A DNA stretch of 10,357 nt, taken from positions 1 to 10,357 of the forward strand of contig JAKLGF010000012.1 in the NCBI GenBank assembly GCA_022710815.1, in the 5' to 3' direction. Under the pieces are notes generated by a model. The model did not search any database. It had not been told where the DNA came from and saw only the letters and a list, made by a program, of their open reading frames with translations. Shown in pieces: positions 1 through 5,272 of this stretch (its first letter is position 1; each line of letters opens with the position of its first letter). The stretch is from Patescibacteria group bacterium. Its GTDB lineage: Bacteria; Patescibacteriota; Minisyncoccia; Minisyncoccales; JAGOPM01. The position numbers were made by a program, and so were the translations under genes.

Positions 1-1198
1 AGGAAATAAAAGGCTTAACACTAGTTCTAATTACTCTGACTGCTCTGCTGACATTAGGCTTCACACTATCGTCAGTAAGAATGTCTATTCTTCCAATAGA
101 AGTCCCGGCCTTAGGATCAGGAATAGTTTCCCAAAGAATACGAGCTGTTCCATTGTCAGCATAAGGGCGGACATAATACAACTGATCTGGTTGCAAACCA
201 GTAACAGTTCCTCGGAATAAATTCTTTCCTTGTTTCCATTTAGGATCCCTGTATGATCCTTCTGGCAAAAGAGTTATTCCTGATTTAATATCCCAAGGAC
301 CATTTTCCCCTATTTTCTTAAGCAGAAATCCAGCCTTAACATCATCAATACCCAAATCGTACCCAAAGATGCTTCCATAAATCTCCAGACCATCTCCATT
401 AGCATTAATGTCTTCAATAAATATTTTCAGAGGAGCAGTTTTAACATTATCGTAATTACCCTGCATTCTGTCTCCTGGTTGCAAGTATTTCTTTTCATCA
501 GCGCACAAATGAGAACCGTCAAAAGGCATGTCGCATTTGTAATAGGCTGTTGCAGATACATAGTAAGCTGTATCAGGGATCATTTTGTCCAACTTAGCCT
601 GAAATGATTTAACAGGCTTGCCAGGAATTGGTTTTTCATAAACACATCTAGTATTAGCATCATCCATTTTCCCTAATGGAAAATACATGAAGCCGTAAGC
701 ACAAGGTTGCTGATCTTTACGAGGATTTCTCTTTTCCCACCAAGTTCCTTTCATAACAACCGATGTTCCCCTGACTTTAGTCGGACCTTCAGTACAAACA
801 ACATAATTCAAGTCTCTGCAAGGAACAAATGTTTTGGGCTGGTTAGTATTTACTACAACAGTTTTATCAGCTGAAGAAAAAGTCCCATTGAATTTATCTG
901 AAACAAAAACATTGGGAACTAAAATTGAAAAATTCCCATTGTCATTAATCTTAGTCCCAGTGAAAAGAACTTTAGAATCTGGCGCGCTCCCTGATGAAAT
1001 TCCTAAATCCAAGTTTATCTCTTTTCCGGCTTCTATCCCTGAAGCAAATCCTTCAAATATTGTGCCTTGGGGAGTAATAATACTATCTCCACTTAAAACA
1101 TCCAGGAAATATTGAGGATCATTAATATTTGATTCAGCCCAACAAAAAGCTGGGGTCAAAATTAACAAAAAAGTTAAGAAGTATTTCAATACCTTCAT
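1..1198 (-). CDS. Secreted protein with fibronectin-III-like repeats (C-terminus beyond window)
   Basis: An open frame of 399 codons runs from the ATG at 1198 to the left edge without a stop, so the C-terminus is missing. Residues 1-21 form a signal peptide: MKVLKY, a hydrophobic core LTFLLILTPAF, and a likely signal peptidase I site after CWA. The mature part is beta-rich. Two segments resemble the end of fibronectin type III domains: IPDTAYYVSATAYY near 207-220 and LQPDQLYYVRPYADNG near 335-350. Six cysteines (127, 135, 166, 185, 222, 232) fall in the first half and could pair outside the cell. C19 lies in the signal peptide but the context is not a clean lipobox. The start is supported by a TATAAT box 7 nt upstream; no SD is present. 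I do not recognise the family. A cell-surface or adhesion-like role is inference from architecture only. Confidence 0.8.
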   Translation of the reverse strand, partial: MKVLKYFLTFLLILTPAFCWAESNINDPQYFLDVLSGDSIITPQGTIFEGFASGIEAGKEINLDLGISSGSAPDSKVLFTGTKINDNGNFSILVPNVFVSDKFNGTFSSADKTVVVNTNQPKTFVPCRDLNYVVCTEGPTKVRGTSVVMKGTWWEKRNPRKDQQPCAYGFMYFPLGKMDDANTRCVYEKPIPGKPVKSFQAKLDKMIPDTAYYVSATAYYKCDMPFDGSHLCADEKKYLQPGDRMQGNYDNVKTAPLKIFIEDINANGDGLEIYGSIFGYDLGIDDVKAGFLLKKIGENGPWDIKSGITLLPEGSYRDPKWKQGKNLFRGTVTGLQPDQLYYVRPYADNGTARILWETIPDPKAGTSIGRIDILTDDSVKPNVSRAVRVIRTSVKPFIS

Positions 1199-1205
1199 AT
1201 AGATT

Positions 1206-1211
1206 ATTATA
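1206..1211 (-). promoter_or_regulatory. -10 box of the secreted-protein gene
   Basis: A perfect TATAAT on the minus strand ends 7 nt before the ATG at 1198, so transcription should begin at or within a base or two of the start codon. The -35 region is only T-rich and overlaps the tail of the upstream terminator. Confidence 0.5.
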
Positions 1212-1231
1212 AAAAATTGTAAAGAAATAAA

Positions 1232-1261
1232 AAAGGCACACTATTCACATAGTGCGCCTTT
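1232..1261 (-). terminator. Rho-independent terminator after the two-gene membrane operon
   Basis: The arms AAAGGC-CACTAT and ATAGTG-GCCTTT pair around a TCAC loop with one A/C mismatch at 1238/1255. On the minus strand the hairpin is followed by a T-rich run. It lies 18 bp after the stop of the gene at 1280-1705. Confidence 0.8.
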
Positions 1262-1279
1262 GCAAAGGAGACTGTTTCT

Positions 1280-1705
1280 CTATTGCTTGGGAGTTTGAAA
1301 CTCCAGGAGGCCTGACTCAATTGTTTCCAATTCTTTGCCATAATTAACAATGAGCTTGGCTTCATACTTTTGACCAGGGAAAGAAGGCATTTGGCAATAT
1401 CCTTCGTATCTGTCTATGAAATATCCTTCTTCCCATTTCATTAAATCCAGAGCTTCTGTGTTCCAAAAGTCTGGATCGCCAGTTCCTGCTCCTTTAAGCC
1501 TGTAGCAAAAAGTGGCACTGATTGGCTGCGATCCTGGAACAACTACCTTACAGGTGATCTGAGTAGAATCTCTAGAATTTCCCGAGACACTGATTTCAGC
1601 TGATGGTCCAGGAATTAAGAAATATATTCCCAGTCCAATGACAATGACGGTCAGAGTGGTTATAGCTGCTCCAATACCCAAGAGTTTCCAAATCTGTTTT
1701 TTCAT
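1280..1705 (-). CDS. Single-pass membrane protein with extracytoplasmic beta domain, unknown function
   Basis: 141 residues. The frame stays open upstream to 1930, but the real start is the ATG at 1705. It has AGGAG (1713-1717) 7 nt upstream and begins MKKQIWK before a hydrophobic segment at about residues 9-31. The upstream extension overlaps the better-supported gene at 1720-1941 in another frame. After the membrane segment, about 110 residues are beta-like with three cysteines in TCK, FCYR and YCQM contexts. They end in a strand pattern (KYEAKLIVNYG...LLEF) that recalls Ig/FN3 folds. It is the second gene of an operon, 14 bp after the small membrane protein gene, and ends before a terminator. 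No family recognised; it may work with the FN3-like secreted protein next door, which is inference. Confidence 0.8.
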   Translation of the reverse strand: MKKQIWKLLGIGAAITTLTVIVIGLGIYFLIPGPSAEISVSGNSRDSTQITCKVVVPGSQPISATFCYRLKGAGTGDPDFWNTEALDLMKWEEGYFIDRYEGYCQMPSFPGQKYEAKLIVNYGKELETIESGLLEFQTPKQ

Positions 1706-1719
1706 TTTGCTTCTCCTTT

Positions 1720-1941
1720 CTAGAGTTGCAAAGTTCCGGCTAGGGCCAGAATCATTAGAATGACTATTCCTAAAGCCACAATTCCTAGGATAATAAGGAA
1801 TATGGGCCAGGCATTGTCTGTGACAGAAAAATATCCAGGTTCTTTTCTTTTGCGGATATAGAATTTGGCGCAAAAGATAGAACATAATACAATTCCGCCA
1901 AAAGCCAGCAAAAGTATGACTAATTCCCAAATGGTTGCCAT
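1720..1941 (-). CDS. Small two-helix membrane protein
   Basis: 73 residues with two hydrophobic helices at about residues 4-26 and 46-69, joined by a basic loop (KFYIRKRKEPGYFSVTDNAWP). The helix contents are LVILLLAFGGIVLC and IFLIILGIVALGIVILMILAL. The positive linker suggests both ends face outward and the loop faces the cytoplasm. A strong ribosome binding site, GGGAGG (1947-1952), lies 5 nt before the ATG, and a near-consensus promoter precedes it. This is the first gene of a two-gene operon with the beta-domain protein downstream. I do not recognise the family; small hairpin membrane proteins of this type are often accessory subunits or pilin-cluster companions, but nothing here proves that. 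Confidence 0.8.
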   Translation of the reverse strand: MATIWELVILLLAFGGIVLCSIFCAKFYIRKRKEPGYFSVTDNAWPIFLIILGIVALGIVILMILALAGTLQL

Positions 1942-1968
1942 GTTGGCCTCCCTTTTGTTGTCAGTGAA

Positions 1969-1985
1969 CTACAATATTATTGTAG
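1969..1985. repeat. Perfect inverted repeat covering the -10 box (possible operator)
   Basis: CTACAAT-ATT-ATTGTAG is a 7-bp perfect inverted repeat with a 3-bp centre. It covers the whole -10 hexamer and the expected transcription start of the membrane-protein operon. This is where a repressor dimer would bind, but AT-rich dyads also arise by chance at -10 boxes. Confidence 0.4.
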
Positions 1986-2007
1986 CATATTATAACTTGA
2001 TTGTCAA
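1979..2007 (-). promoter_or_regulatory. Near-consensus sigma-70-type promoter of the 1941-1280 operon
   Basis: Minus strand: TTGACA (2002-2007), a 17-bp spacer, then TACAAT (1979-1984). The predicted transcription start near 1972 leaves a leader of about 30 nt that includes the GGGAGG ribosome binding site. This is the best promoter match in the window. Confidence 0.75.
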
Positions 2008-2014
2008 TAGGCAA

Positions 2015-2039
2015 CAAAAAAGCCCCCAAAGGGGCTTTT
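2015..2039 (-). terminator. Rho-independent terminator of the acidic microprotein gene
   Basis: The arms AAAAGCCCC (2018-2026) and GGGGCTTTT (2031-2039) pair around a 4-nt loop. On the minus strand a T6 run follows. The hairpin begins 2 bp after the stop codon at 2042-2044. Confidence 0.85.
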
Positions 2040-2041
2040 GA

Positions 2042-2176
2042 TTATTCGTATTCTTCGGGCTTGAATTCTTCGTCTTCGGTTTCTTCTAAATCTTCTTTGT
2101 CCACTTCCTCCCCCATTCCATCATACCAATCATCTCCGCTCTCTGACATCATTTTTGTGGTTTGTTTTTTAACCAT
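2042..2176 (-). CDS. Acidic 44-residue microprotein
   Basis: The reading frame begins MVKKQTTKMMSESGDDWYDG and ends in a strongly acidic tail: residues 23-44 are mostly Glu and Asp with few other residues. The sequence is low in complexity and has no membrane segment. Support for a real gene comes from its frame: a promoter upstream (TTGACA, 16 bp, extended -10) and a terminator 2 bp after the stop. No SD precedes the ATG at 2176; the alternatives at the Met-Met pair (residues 9-10) have none either. A disordered acidic tail fits a nucleic-acid mimic, chaperone-like tail or metal binder, but I cannot assign a function. Confidence 0.65.
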   Translation of the reverse strand: MVKKQTTKMMSESGDDWYDGMGEEVDKEDLEETEDEEFKPEEYE

Positions 2177-2202
2177 TTGATTAAGAGTTATTTATTGCTC
2201 TA

Positions 2203-2230
2203 TTAATAGCAAATAGCGCAGAGCTGTCAA
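2203..2230 (-). promoter_or_regulatory. Promoter of the acidic microprotein gene
   Basis: Minus strand: TTGACA (2225-2230), a 16-bp spacer, then an extended -10 TGC-TATTAA (hexamer 2203-2208). The predicted leader is about 20-25 nt. Confidence 0.6.
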
Positions 2231-2246
2231 TGGGGATAAATACAAC

Positions 2247-2274
2247 AAAAGGCGCCTGTCAAAAAGCGCCTTTT
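2247..2274 (-). terminator. Terminator after the AUU-start small gene
   Basis: A 9-bp perfect stem, AAAAGGCGC (2247-2255) with GCGCCTTTT (2266-2274), has a 10-nt loop. A T-rich stretch (TTTTGTTGT) follows on the minus strand. On the plus strand it also ends in T6, but no plus-strand gene is seen upstream. Confidence 0.7.
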
Positions 2275-2281
2275 TTACTAA

Positions 2282-2461
2282 CTACTCTTGAGATTTCTGA
2301 CAGCGGATTTTTGACAAGTTTTCTTGTCGGATCTGCTCGGATTGCATTTTAGAAAGATGAATTCTTTGCATTTCCAAGCTCTGGGCCCCGTTTTGCTGCA
2401 CTCGGGCAATTCTTACGGCCTTGGCCTTTCCGTACGGAACTCCTTGTTTCTGTCTACTAAT
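2282..2461 (-). CDS. Small polar protein, probable AUU start, unknown function
   Basis: A 59-codon frame starts at ATT (2459-2461) and stops at TAG (2282-2284). A perfect AGGAGG lies 6 nt upstream and an in-frame TAA sits just before that site, so no upstream ATG/GTG/TTG is possible in this frame. The product (start SRQKQGVPYGKAKAVRIARV, end NLSKIRCQKSQE) is basic in its first third and Gln-rich, helical and coil-like after that. No membrane segment or known motif is visible. The first internal Met is residue 31 and has no SD. The gene sits 40 bp after the cupredoxin-like gene, probably in the same transcript, and ends at a terminator. The alternative is a non-coding RNA: the 5' part has self-complementary stretches (TTCCGTACGGAA at 2428-2439). 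Confidence 0.5.
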   Translation of the reverse strand: MSRQKQGVPYGKAKAVRIARVQQNGAQSLEMQRIHLSKMQSEQIRQENLSKIRCQKSQE

Positions 2462-2467
2462 AGCAAA

Positions 2468-2473
2468 CCTCCT
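2468..2473 (-). promoter_or_regulatory. Perfect ribosome binding site in front of an ATT codon
   Basis: AGGAGG on the minus strand lies 6 nt from ATT at 2459-2461, which is ideal spacing. A TTG overlapping the spacer is only 1 nt from the site and opens a 17-codon frame ending in TAA, so ATT is the better start. Confidence 0.55.
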
Positions 2474-2501
2474 TTAGAATAGTTTTGATTTTTTAAATGA
2501 C

Positions 2502-2918
2502 CTACTCGGTTACGATAACCTGTCCCTTGATGTTCTGATTCTCAAAACAGAAGTATTCGAACTGGCCAACAGTATTAGCTACTACTGACTCTTGTCCCCC
2601 AGACTTTATCTGTCCGGTTCTAAATATTTCTCCTTGGTCATAGGCATCAGTAGCTATGCTTACTATTTGCCTGGATTGATTTTCTTTGTTAATCCAAGTT
2701 ATTGTTGATCCTTTTTTAACATTCAAAACACTGGGAACAAAAGCCCCTTCTTTGATAAAAATCTGATTCTGGGATGGAGCTTGGGGCAATGTCATTTCCT
2801 TGTTTTTTTCTGGCACTTTTTGTTCTGTTTTCTGTGGTGCAGGAAAAAGAGCAGACATGGCTACAATTCCAATAAGAATAACGATTATGATAATCAAAAA
2901 TATGACTTTGGTTTCCAT
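2502..2918 (-). CDS. Membrane-anchored cupredoxin-like protein with altered copper site
   Basis: 138 residues. Residues 6-25 are an N-terminal membrane anchor or uncleaved signal. A Pro/Lys/Glu-rich linker follows to about 50, then a plastocyanin/cupredoxin-type beta barrel. The barrel shows FVPSVLNVKKGSTITWINKE (60-79) and GQFEYFCFENQNIKGQVIVTE (118-138), matching the family pattern F-P...V..G..V.W.N.D and G.Y.Y.C..H..M.G.V.V. Of the usual type-1 copper ligands only Cys124 remains. The first His position is Arg83, the second is Asn127 and the axial Met is Ile130. It is therefore unlikely to hold a normal blue-copper centre. It probably acts on the outer face of the membrane. The start is fixed by a TATAAT 11 nt upstream; an AAGGAGG further up lies upstream of the -10 and should not be transcribed. 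Confidence 0.8.
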   Translation of the reverse strand: METKVIFLIIIIVILIGIVAMSALFPAPQKTEQKVPEKNKEMTLPQAPSQNQIFIKEGAFVPSVLNVKKGSTITWINKENQSRQIVSIATDAYDQGEIFRTGQIKSGGQESVVANTVGQFEYFCFENQNIKGQVIVTE

Positions 2919-2929
2919 ATCTTTTTTCT

Positions 2930-2958
2930 ATTATATCCCTCCTTGGCATTTTTGCAAA
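2930..2958 (-). promoter_or_regulatory. Promoter of the cupredoxin-like gene
   Basis: Minus strand: TTTGCA (2953-2958), a 17-bp spacer, then TATAAT (2930-2935). The box ends 11 nt before the ATG, leaving a leader of only about 4 nt. Its -35 abuts the -35 of the divergent gene. Confidence 0.6.
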
Positions 2959-2959
2959 T

Positions 2960-2987
2960 TTGACTTCTCTTTAAAAGGGGGTATAAC
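2960..2987 (+). promoter_or_regulatory. Promoter of the PsbP-like gene
   Basis: Plus strand: TTGACT (2960-2965), a 16-bp spacer, then TATAAC (2982-2987). The box ends 9 nt before the ATG at 2997, so the mRNA should be almost leaderless. It is back to back with the minus-strand promoter, with one base between the two -35 hexamers. Confidence 0.6.
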
Positions 2988-2996
2988 CAAGATACT

Positions 2997-3698
2997 ATGG
3001 AAAACCAGAATCAAGAAACCAAATATCTTCCCCAGCCCAAGCCAGGACTTAATCCCCTCTTGGTAGTGGCCATAATCTTTGTGGCTATTGTGGGAGGAAT
3101 CTTTCTGTTAACTACTAACAAGAAAAAAGTCCCAACTCCTACAGAAATTCAGGATATTAAAATGCCTGAAACAAAACCAACAACAACTACCAGCACTGCT
3201 GGAGAAATTCCAGCTCAGAAATTAGTTACCAAACCAACTGATGTCTTTATTGGCGATGATTTTGTTTTAAAACTTCCCTTAGGCTGGGAAGCTACTACTC
3301 CAGTTCCAGGAACAGTAGCCACAGTCTTTAACAAATCAGAAGATAATTCCAAGAACCCAGCTGCAGCCAAAATTAATTTCAAAAGCTACATTGCTGTGAC
3401 TTTTGTCATTAACAAAAAAACCTTGGATCAAACCATTACTGACTTGCAAGCTGAGATTGCCAAACAAATTACCAAACCTAGTTTTTCCAAACCTCAAGAT
3501 CTGACAATAGACAATATGCCAGGAAAAACCTTTGAAGCTTCTTTTAACAAAGACGGAATGGATTTTGTAGTTATTCTAGGATTAGTCAAAAACAATGACA
3601 AAACTTTCATTGTTTCTGGCTATACCCTCTCAGAACGCTGGGAACAAAACAAACCCACATTCCTAGAAGCTATCAAGAATTTCAAAATTGCTAATTAA
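2997..3698 (+). CDS. Membrane-anchored PsbP/DUF1795-like protein
   Basis: 233 residues. A Pro/Gln-rich cytoplasmic start (1-18) is followed by one transmembrane helix at about 20-39 (LLVVAIIFVAIVGGIFLL). A Thr/Pro-rich linker runs to about 83, then a C-terminal globular domain. The domain opens DDFVLKLPLGWEATTPVPGT, then AVTFVI, then PGKTFEASFNKDGMDFVVILGLVKNNDKTFIVSGYT, and ends in an amphipathic helix (FLEAIKNFKIAN). That order is the PsbP/MOG1/DUF1795 fold pattern: a PxGW strand-turn, a central sheet and an end helix. The assignment rests on pattern only. The domain should face outward, and its role in non-photosynthetic bacteria is not known. The gene is divergent from the cupredoxin-like gene and ends at a shared terminator. 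Confidence 0.75.
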   Translation: MENQNQETKYLPQPKPGLNPLLVVAIIFVAIVGGIFLLTTNKKKVPTPTEIQDIKMPETKPTTTTSTAGEIPAQKLVTKPTDVFIGDDFVLKLPLGWEATTPVPGTVATVFNKSEDNSKNPAAAKINFKSYIAVTFVINKKTLDQTITDLQAEIAKQITKPSFSKPQDLTIDNMPGKTFEASFNKDGMDFVVILGLVKNNDKTFIVSGYTLSERWEQNKPTFLEAIKNFKIAN

Positions 3699-3724
3699 AA
3701 AACCGCCCCCAAGGGGGCGGTTTT
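3699..3724. terminator. Bidirectional terminator between convergent genes
   Basis: AAAACCGCCCCC and GGGGGCGGTTTT form a very stable GC-rich hairpin, with A/T runs on both sides. It ends the PsbP-like gene on the plus strand and the tRNA-binding gene on the minus strand. The stop codon of the minus gene (3723-3725) lies inside the T run. Confidence 0.9.
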
Positions 3725-4055
3725 ACTTTACCTCTGTTCCAGGCGGCACTTCTTGTTCTGGTCTTAACAGCATGGGCAAACCATCAGAATTAGTAGCTGC
3801 CAACAGCATTCCCTGGCTTTCTAATCCCATTAATGATCTAGGGGCTAGGTTGGCAATAATGGCAATTTCTGTTCCAATTAATTTCTCTGGATCATAGGCC
3901 TTGCCTATTCCAGCTATTATTTGGCGCTGACTGTCTCCCAAATCAACTTGCAATTGCAAAAGCTTGTCAGAACCTTCTACTTTCTGAGCGCTGACAATCT
4001 TGGCAATTTTAATTTGGACTTTCTTGAATTCTTCAAATGAAATTGTATCTTCCAT
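3723..4055 (-). CDS. tRNA-binding OB-fold protein (Trbp111 / MetRS C-terminal domain-like)
   Basis: 110 residues, almost exactly one tRNA-binding EMAP/Trbp111 domain. It opens ISFEEFKKVQIKIAKIVSAQ and carries the SDKLLQLQVDLG...RQIIAGIGKAY core. The family signature NLAPRSLMGLESQGMLLAA follows at about 68-86 and the end is PGTEVK. In many bacteria this domain is fused to the C-terminus of methionyl-tRNA synthetase and makes it dimeric. Free-standing copies (Trbp111, CsaA) bind tRNA non-specifically as dimers. The sequence looks closer to the MetRS tail than to CsaA, so it may assist a shortened MetRS in trans. That last point is inference; no synthetase is in the window. The gene lies 4 bp after the coiled-coil gene, so the two are co-transcribed. 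No SD is seen. Confidence 0.9.
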   Translation of the reverse strand: MEDTISFEEFKKVQIKIAKIVSAQKVEGSDKLLQLQVDLGDSQRQIIAGIGKAYDPEKLIGTEIAIIANLAPRSLMGLESQGMLLAATNSDGLPMLLRPEQEVPPGTEVK

Positions 4056-4059
4056 AAAT

Positions 4060-4671
4060 TTAATTTCTTTTTATCCAGCCAAACAAGCCATTACTCTTTT
4101 TTTCTTCCTGAACAATTGCTAGTAATCTATCTTGTTCTTTTTGGAGAGTTTTAATGCTAGATCCTAAAACTAATTTCAAATCATCACTAGCTTGGGACTG
4201 GCTGATAATATTGGAAAGCTGAGTGATTTTTTCCTCATTGGCAAAGAGTTCTTTTTCTAATTGGGCTGCTGCTTCTTTGTCCCCGCCCCAAAAGAATCTT
4301 TGAGTGCCTGATCTGGATTTAATAGTATTCTCTAATTCTTGGACTTTTTCAAGAGAAGCATCATATTCATCAATTGTTTGAATAATGCTTGTTCCCAAAC
4401 CCCCTACTGAATATTCAATATCTAAAATCATTTTCAAAGCTACTCGGGATTCATACTTTCCTTGGGACTTGTCTTTTTGATCAGCTTTGAAATAGCTTTC
4501 TACTTGCTGATCCATTTCTGACTGAAGACGAGTGATTAAGTAAGTTAATTGTTGGCCATTTTCTCCATTACCTAAAGAAAGCAAATAGTTTTTGGCTTGG
4601 GCCAGAAAAAAAACGCACCCAGAAAGGGCAAAAGCAATAATAACAAACTTTTTTATCCTGGTCTTATCCAT
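4060..4671 (-). CDS. Coiled-coil protein, predicted lipoprotein or membrane-anchored
   Basis: 203 residues from the ATG at 4671. An upstream in-frame ATG at 4707 would add 12 residues (MALWNGFGKIKA) that cover the -10 box, so the shorter start is preferred. The N-terminus is MDKTRIKKF, then a hydrophobic run with a perfect lipobox L-S-G-C at 16-19. The hydrophobic stretch continues after the cysteine (VFFLAQAKNYLL), so a plain membrane anchor is equally possible. Residues 36-195 are charged and helical with coiled-coil character (ITRLQSEMDQQVESYF, YDASLEKVQELENTIK, QLEKELFANEEKITQLSNII, IKTLQKEQDRLLAIV). The protein ends GLFGWIKRN. I do not recognise the family. Its pairing with a tRNA-binding protein is probably incidental. 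Confidence 0.8.
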   Translation of the reverse strand: MDKTRIKKFVIIAFALSGCVFFLAQAKNYLLSLGNGENGQQLTYLITRLQSEMDQQVESYFKADQKDKSQGKYESRVALKMILDIEYSVGGLGTSIIQTIDEYDASLEKVQELENTIKSRSGTQRFFWGGDKEAAAQLEKELFANEEKITQLSNIISQSQASDDLKLVLGSSIKTLQKEQDRLLAIVQEEKKSNGLFGWIKRN

Positions 4672-4678
4672 TGCCTTT

Positions 4679-4707
4679 ATTTTACCAAAACCATTCCATA
4701 ATGCCAT
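4679..4707 (-). promoter_or_regulatory. Promoter of the coiled-coil / tRNA-binding operon
   Basis: Minus strand: extended -10 TGG-TAAAAT (hexamer 4679-4684) and a weak -35 ATGGCA (4702-4707) at 17 bp. The -10 ends 7 nt before the ATG. The string TAAAAT-AAAGGCA-ATG is nearly identical to the one in front of alkD (TAAAAT-TAAGGCA-ATG). Confidence 0.55.
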
Positions 4708-4725
4708 GTTAAAAAGTAAGGTTTG

Positions 4726-4734
4726 TGGTAAAAT
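4726..4734 (+). promoter_or_regulatory. Extended -10 of the bPH2 gene (leaderless start)
   Basis: TGG-TAAAAT ends only 5 nt before the ATG at 4740, so the first transcribed base should fall on or next to the start codon. No good -35 is visible (ATGTTA at 17 bp). Confidence 0.5.
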
Positions 4735-4739
4735 GAATT

Positions 4740-5243
4740 ATGGCTAAAATTGAACAGCAATTGCTCGCCCCTAATGAAGAAATCCGCTATCAATTCGGAA
4801 TTGGAATGTTTTATGCTCAAATGACCATTGCCCCCTTTATTGTTTTCGGAATTCTTTGCTTAATCAGCGCTGGCTTTATCACTGACCCGCCCTTAATCAG
4901 CATTGTCTTGGGCTTATTAGGAATATTTTTAATAATCATGGGGCTACTCTTTGGCCACTATTACAACACTGCTTTCAAATATATCTTTACTAACAGAAGG
5001 ATAATAATCCATAATGGCTGGTTAAGCACTAAAACTGCTAGCCTGGATTATGACAAGATAACAGATATTAGAGTTATTCAAGATTATTGGGAAAAGATAT
5101 TTTACCAAACAGGGACTCTGACAATAGATACAGCTGGAGGCCCAGATAATGATGAAGCCATTATTCTTAAAAACATTAATAGCCCTTACCAAGTAAAACA
5201 AATACTAGATACCCTCAGATTCCAATTCCAGGATAGAAAGTAA
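4740..5243 (+). CDS. Bacterial PH-domain membrane protein (YdbS-like bPH2, DUF304)
   Basis: 167 residues. Two transmembrane helices lie at about 28-47 (MTIAPFIVFGILCLISAGF) and 52-72 (LISIVLGLLGIFLIIMGLLFG). A bPH2 domain follows at about 75-150. It shows the family hallmark YIFTNRRIIIHNGW, then LDYDKITDIRV, then a GTLTIDTAGG strand. This matches the DUF304/YdbS pattern (two helices, then T-[ND]-x-R at the start of the PH-like barrel), although YdbS proteins of other bacteria differ in helix number. The domain should lie on the cytoplasmic face. The biochemical role of this family is poorly known. The gene is divergent from the coiled-coil operon, with a leaderless-type promoter, and ends in a strong terminator overlapping its stop codon. 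Confidence 0.9.
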   Translation: MAKIEQQLLAPNEEIRYQFGIGMFYAQMTIAPFIVFGILCLISAGFITDPPLISIVLGLLGIFLIIMGLLFGHYYNTAFKYIFTNRRIIIHNGWLSTKTASLDYDKITDIRVIQDYWEKIFYQTGTLTIDTAGGPDNDEAIILKNINSPYQVKQILDTLRFQFQDRK

Positions 5244-5266
5244 AAAGCCCCCTTAGGGGGCTTTTT
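5242..5266. terminator. Bidirectional terminator between bPH2 and lemA
   Basis: AAAAAGCCCCC (5242-5252) and GGGGGCTTTTT (5256-5266) pair with a TTA loop. T runs lie on both strands. It starts within the bPH2 stop codon and ends 6 bp from the lemA stop. Confidence 0.9.
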
Positions 5267-5272
5267 AAGTAA

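Noticed and set aside
834..1115. Plus-strand 93-codon frame
   Set aside because: It lies wholly inside the long minus-strand secreted-protein gene, which has a signal peptide and promoter; the plus frame has neither.
1706..1930. N-terminal extension of the beta-domain membrane protein up to an ATG at 1930
   Set aside because: It overlaps a better gene in another frame (two membrane helices, strong SD), reads like out-of-frame translation rich in Cys, Arg and Tyr, and the ATG at 1705 has its own AGGAG.
2042..2274. Repeated GC-rich hairpins across the window as a repeat family
   Set aside because: The hairpins at 2018, 5242 and 9951 are alike (A-run, GCCCC, GGGGC, T-run), but each sits exactly at a gene end and is a standard intrinsic terminator, not a mobile or REP-type repeat.
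2313..2328. Perfect hairpin GACAAG-TTTT-CTTGTC inside the AUU-start gene
   Set aside because: Too short and without a T run on either strand to be a terminator; probably a chance dyad in coding sequence, although it adds slightly to the non-coding RNA alternative.
2716..2949. Minus-strand frame starting at 2949
   Set aside because: It is out of frame with the cupredoxin-like gene and its product (Cys/Arg/Tyr-rich) looks like shadow translation. Its ATG lies upstream of the -10 box that serves the real gene.
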